Assembly (NCBI RefSeq): GCF_024505145.1
Contig: NZ_JANIAA010000014.1
Location: 1 to 64,000, forward strand
Direction: 5' to 3'
Origin: Streptomyces rugosispiralis
GTDB taxonomy: Bacteria; Actinomycetota; Actinomycetes; Streptomycetales; Streptomycetaceae
DNA: 64,000 bases
Position numbers and translations under genes: made by a program. Under the pieces are notes generated by a model, which made no database searches, had not been told where the DNA came from, and saw nothing but the letters and a program-made list of their open reading frames with translations. This document shows positions 62,943-64,000 of the stretch, one piece after another; within the stretch, counting starts at the first letter, position 1; each line of letters opens with the position of its first letter.

Positions 62943-64000
62943 GCGCGGGACGCGGCCTCGTGAGCCCGGGACGCGGCCCCGTGAGGAGGGCGGACGACCG
63001 GGGGTCGGCCACCGTCTGGACCGCGCTGGCGGCGACGGCGCTGTGCGTGGTGTTCGCGGCCGTACTGGCGGCCGGGCAGGCCATGGTGGCGCGCCATCGG
63101 GCGGGCGGCGCCGCCGATCTGGCGGCGCTCGCGGCGGCGGACCACGGCCTGGAGGGGACGCGCACGGCGTGTGGCCTCGCCCGGCGGGTGGCCTCCGCTC
63201 AGGGGGCGCGCGTGGTGAGCTGCGCCCTGAGCGGTGAGATCGCGGATCTCACGGCGGAGGTGCGTACCGGCCCGTTCACCCTCCGGGCCCGGGCCCGGGC
63301 GGGGCCCGCGGGCACTCCCGTCACCGGACCGCCACCCCCACCAGGTGGCGGGGAGCGGCCACTCGGCAGGGAGCGGTCACTCGCCGGTGGGCGGCTGCTC
63401 CGGGGCGCCGGCGAGCAGGGTCGTCAGCAGGCGGATGGCGGCCTTCTTGTCCAGCGGGTCGTTGCCGTTGCCGCACTTGGGCGACTGGATGCAGGACGGG
63501 CATCCCGCCTCGCACTCGCAGACGGCGATCGCCTCTCGGGTGGCCGCCAGCCAGCGGGCGGCCGTGTGGAAGGCGCGCTCGGCGAAGCCCGCGCCCCCCG
63601 GGTGCCCGTCGTAGACGAAGACGGTGGGCAGCAGCGTGTCGGGGTGCAGCGGGACGGACACCCCGCCGATGTCCCAGCGGTCACAGGTGGCGAAGAGCGG
63701 CAGGATGCCGATCGAGGCGTGCTCGGCGGCGTGCAGGGCACCGCCGAGGGCCTGGGGGTGCACCCGGGCCTCCTCGAGCTGGTCGTCGGTCACCGTCCAC
63801 CACACCGCCCGGGTGCGCAGGGTGCGCGGCGGAAGGTCCAGCTTGGACTCGCCGAGGACCTCACCGGTGATCAGCTTGCGGCGCAGGAAGGAGACCACCT
63901 GGTTGGTGACCTCGACGGAGCCGAAACACAGCCGCGCGTCCCCCCAGGGGATCTCGGTGGTGGTCTCCAGGATGGAGATCGCCGTGGTGTCGCGGGCCGT
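62939..64000 (+). CDS. TadG/Rv3654c-like pseudopilin, frame open to window end
   Basis: GTG at 62939 overlaps the tadE stop. Family part: DDRGSATVWTALAATALC (19-36), one hydrophobic helix (27-48), and GGAADLAALAAADHG (56-70). Two Cys (about 76 and 92) could pair. Homologues end after about 125-150 residues, that is near 63320-63390, but this frame has no stop down to base 64000 and runs antisense through the helicase gene. So either the stop is beyond the window, a frameshift moved it, or the true end is missed. Homology stops at about 63320. Confidence 0.6.
   Translation, partial: MSAGRGLVSPGRGPVRRADDRGSATVWTALAATALCVVFAAVLAAGQAMVARHRAGGAADLAALAAADHGLEGTRTACGLARRVASAQGARVVSCALSGEIADLTAEVRTGPFTLRARARAGPAGTPVTGPPPPPGGGERPLGRERSLAGGRLLRGAGEQGRQQADGGLLVQRVVAVAALGRLDAGRASRLALADGDRLSGGRQPAGGRVEGALGEARAPRVPVVDEDGGQQRVGVQRDGHPADVPAVTGGEERQDADRGVLGGVQGTAEGLGVHPGLLELVVGHRPPHRPGAQGARRKVQLGLAEDLTGDQLAAQEGDHLVGDLDGAETQPRVPPGDLGGGLQDGDRRGVAGR
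63377..64000 (-). CDS. DEAD/DEAH-box helicase, DUF1998 C-terminus (partial)
   Basis: C-terminal 207 codons of a large helicase, start beyond the window. Ends with the DUF1998 cysteine cluster CECEAGCPSCIQSPKCGNGN and a helix ALLDKKAAIRLLTTLLAG. Upstream YRRK-like RRKLITGEVLGESKLDLPPR and DGHPGGAGFAERAFHTA belong to the same domain. The protein is a superfamily II helicase with a zinc-binding DUF1998 end, as in mycobacterial Rv3649. It converges with the tad operon; the coding overlap on the opposite strand is described in the previous entry. Confidence 0.9.
   Translation of the reverse strand, partial: TARDTTAISILETTTEIPWGDARLCFGSVEVTNQVVSFLRRKLITGEVLGESKLDLPPRTLRTRAVWWTVTDDQLEEARVHPQALGGALHAAEHASIGILPLFATCDRWDIGGVSVPLHPDTLLPTVFVYDGHPGGAGFAERAFHTAARWLAATREAIAVCECEAGCPSCIQSPKCGNGNDPLDKKAAIRLLTTLLAGAPEQPPTGE

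Overview
This window is chromosomal DNA from a Streptomyces species or close relative. The evidence is very high GC with strong third-position GC bias, GTG starts, ATGA-type translational coupling, a WblA-type WhiB protein, a DUF5063/RecR pair, ECF sigma factors, and many GC-rich tandem repeats between genes.

Left part (1 to about 9144): an integrative and conjugative element of the pSAM2 class (AICE). Order: small hypothetical protein and HATPase (minus), Nudix protein (minus; Pif-like position), GntR repressor (KorSA-like), SCO3933-family protein, FtsK-type TraSA, small protein, DUF2637/SpdB-like gene (frameshifted), SpdA-like, small membrane protein, SpdD-like, RepSA-like initiator, Xis, tyrosine integrase. 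The integrase lies 65 bp from the 3' end of a tRNA-Ser(GGA) gene, the probable integration site. The left attachment site is not visible, so the element starts before base 1. Palindromes of the form ACTCGT-N4-ACGAGT sit in its control regions and probably form its repressor regulon.

Housekeeping block (9144 to about 22360): tRNA-Ser, SRP RNA, dnaX, ebfC/ybaB, recR, DUF5063, ask (with an internal beta-subunit start), asd, an ECF sigma factor translationally coupled to a single-pass membrane protein, SURF1 and an S9 peptidase.

Variable middle (about 22400 to 31300): SnoaL/NTF2-like protein, cytochrome P450, two VOC proteins, DUF1992, two TerD proteins with a collagen-like membrane protein, a molybdate-binding TOBE protein, a MazG-like protein, and a decayed pentapeptide-type membrane protein gene.

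Right half (31400 to 64000): tRNA-Pro(CGG), metallophosphoesterase, YqeY, bifunctional PBP, wblA, two ArsA/GET3-like ATPases, DUF4177, RidA, Nudix, MBL hydrolase, crp, nth, CoA-type Nudix, MarP protease, alpha/beta hydrolase, holin-like membrane protein, nhaA, acs, a carbonic anhydrase with a vestigial SulP start, a lipoprotein pseudogene, a ParA/CooC-like ATPase, a Fic-like protein, a HAD phosphatase, and a Tad/Flp pilus operon (Ssd/CpaE, TadA, TadB, TadC, Flp, TadE, TadG-like) ending against a DUF1998 helicase. As I recall the M. tuberculosis map, this order matches the Rv3649 to Rv3683 region, and dnaX-ebfC-recR-ask-asd matches Rv3721c to Rv3708c. So most of the window is an old actinobacterial backbone, and the lineage-specific parts are the AICE, the P450/ter segment and a few decayed genes.
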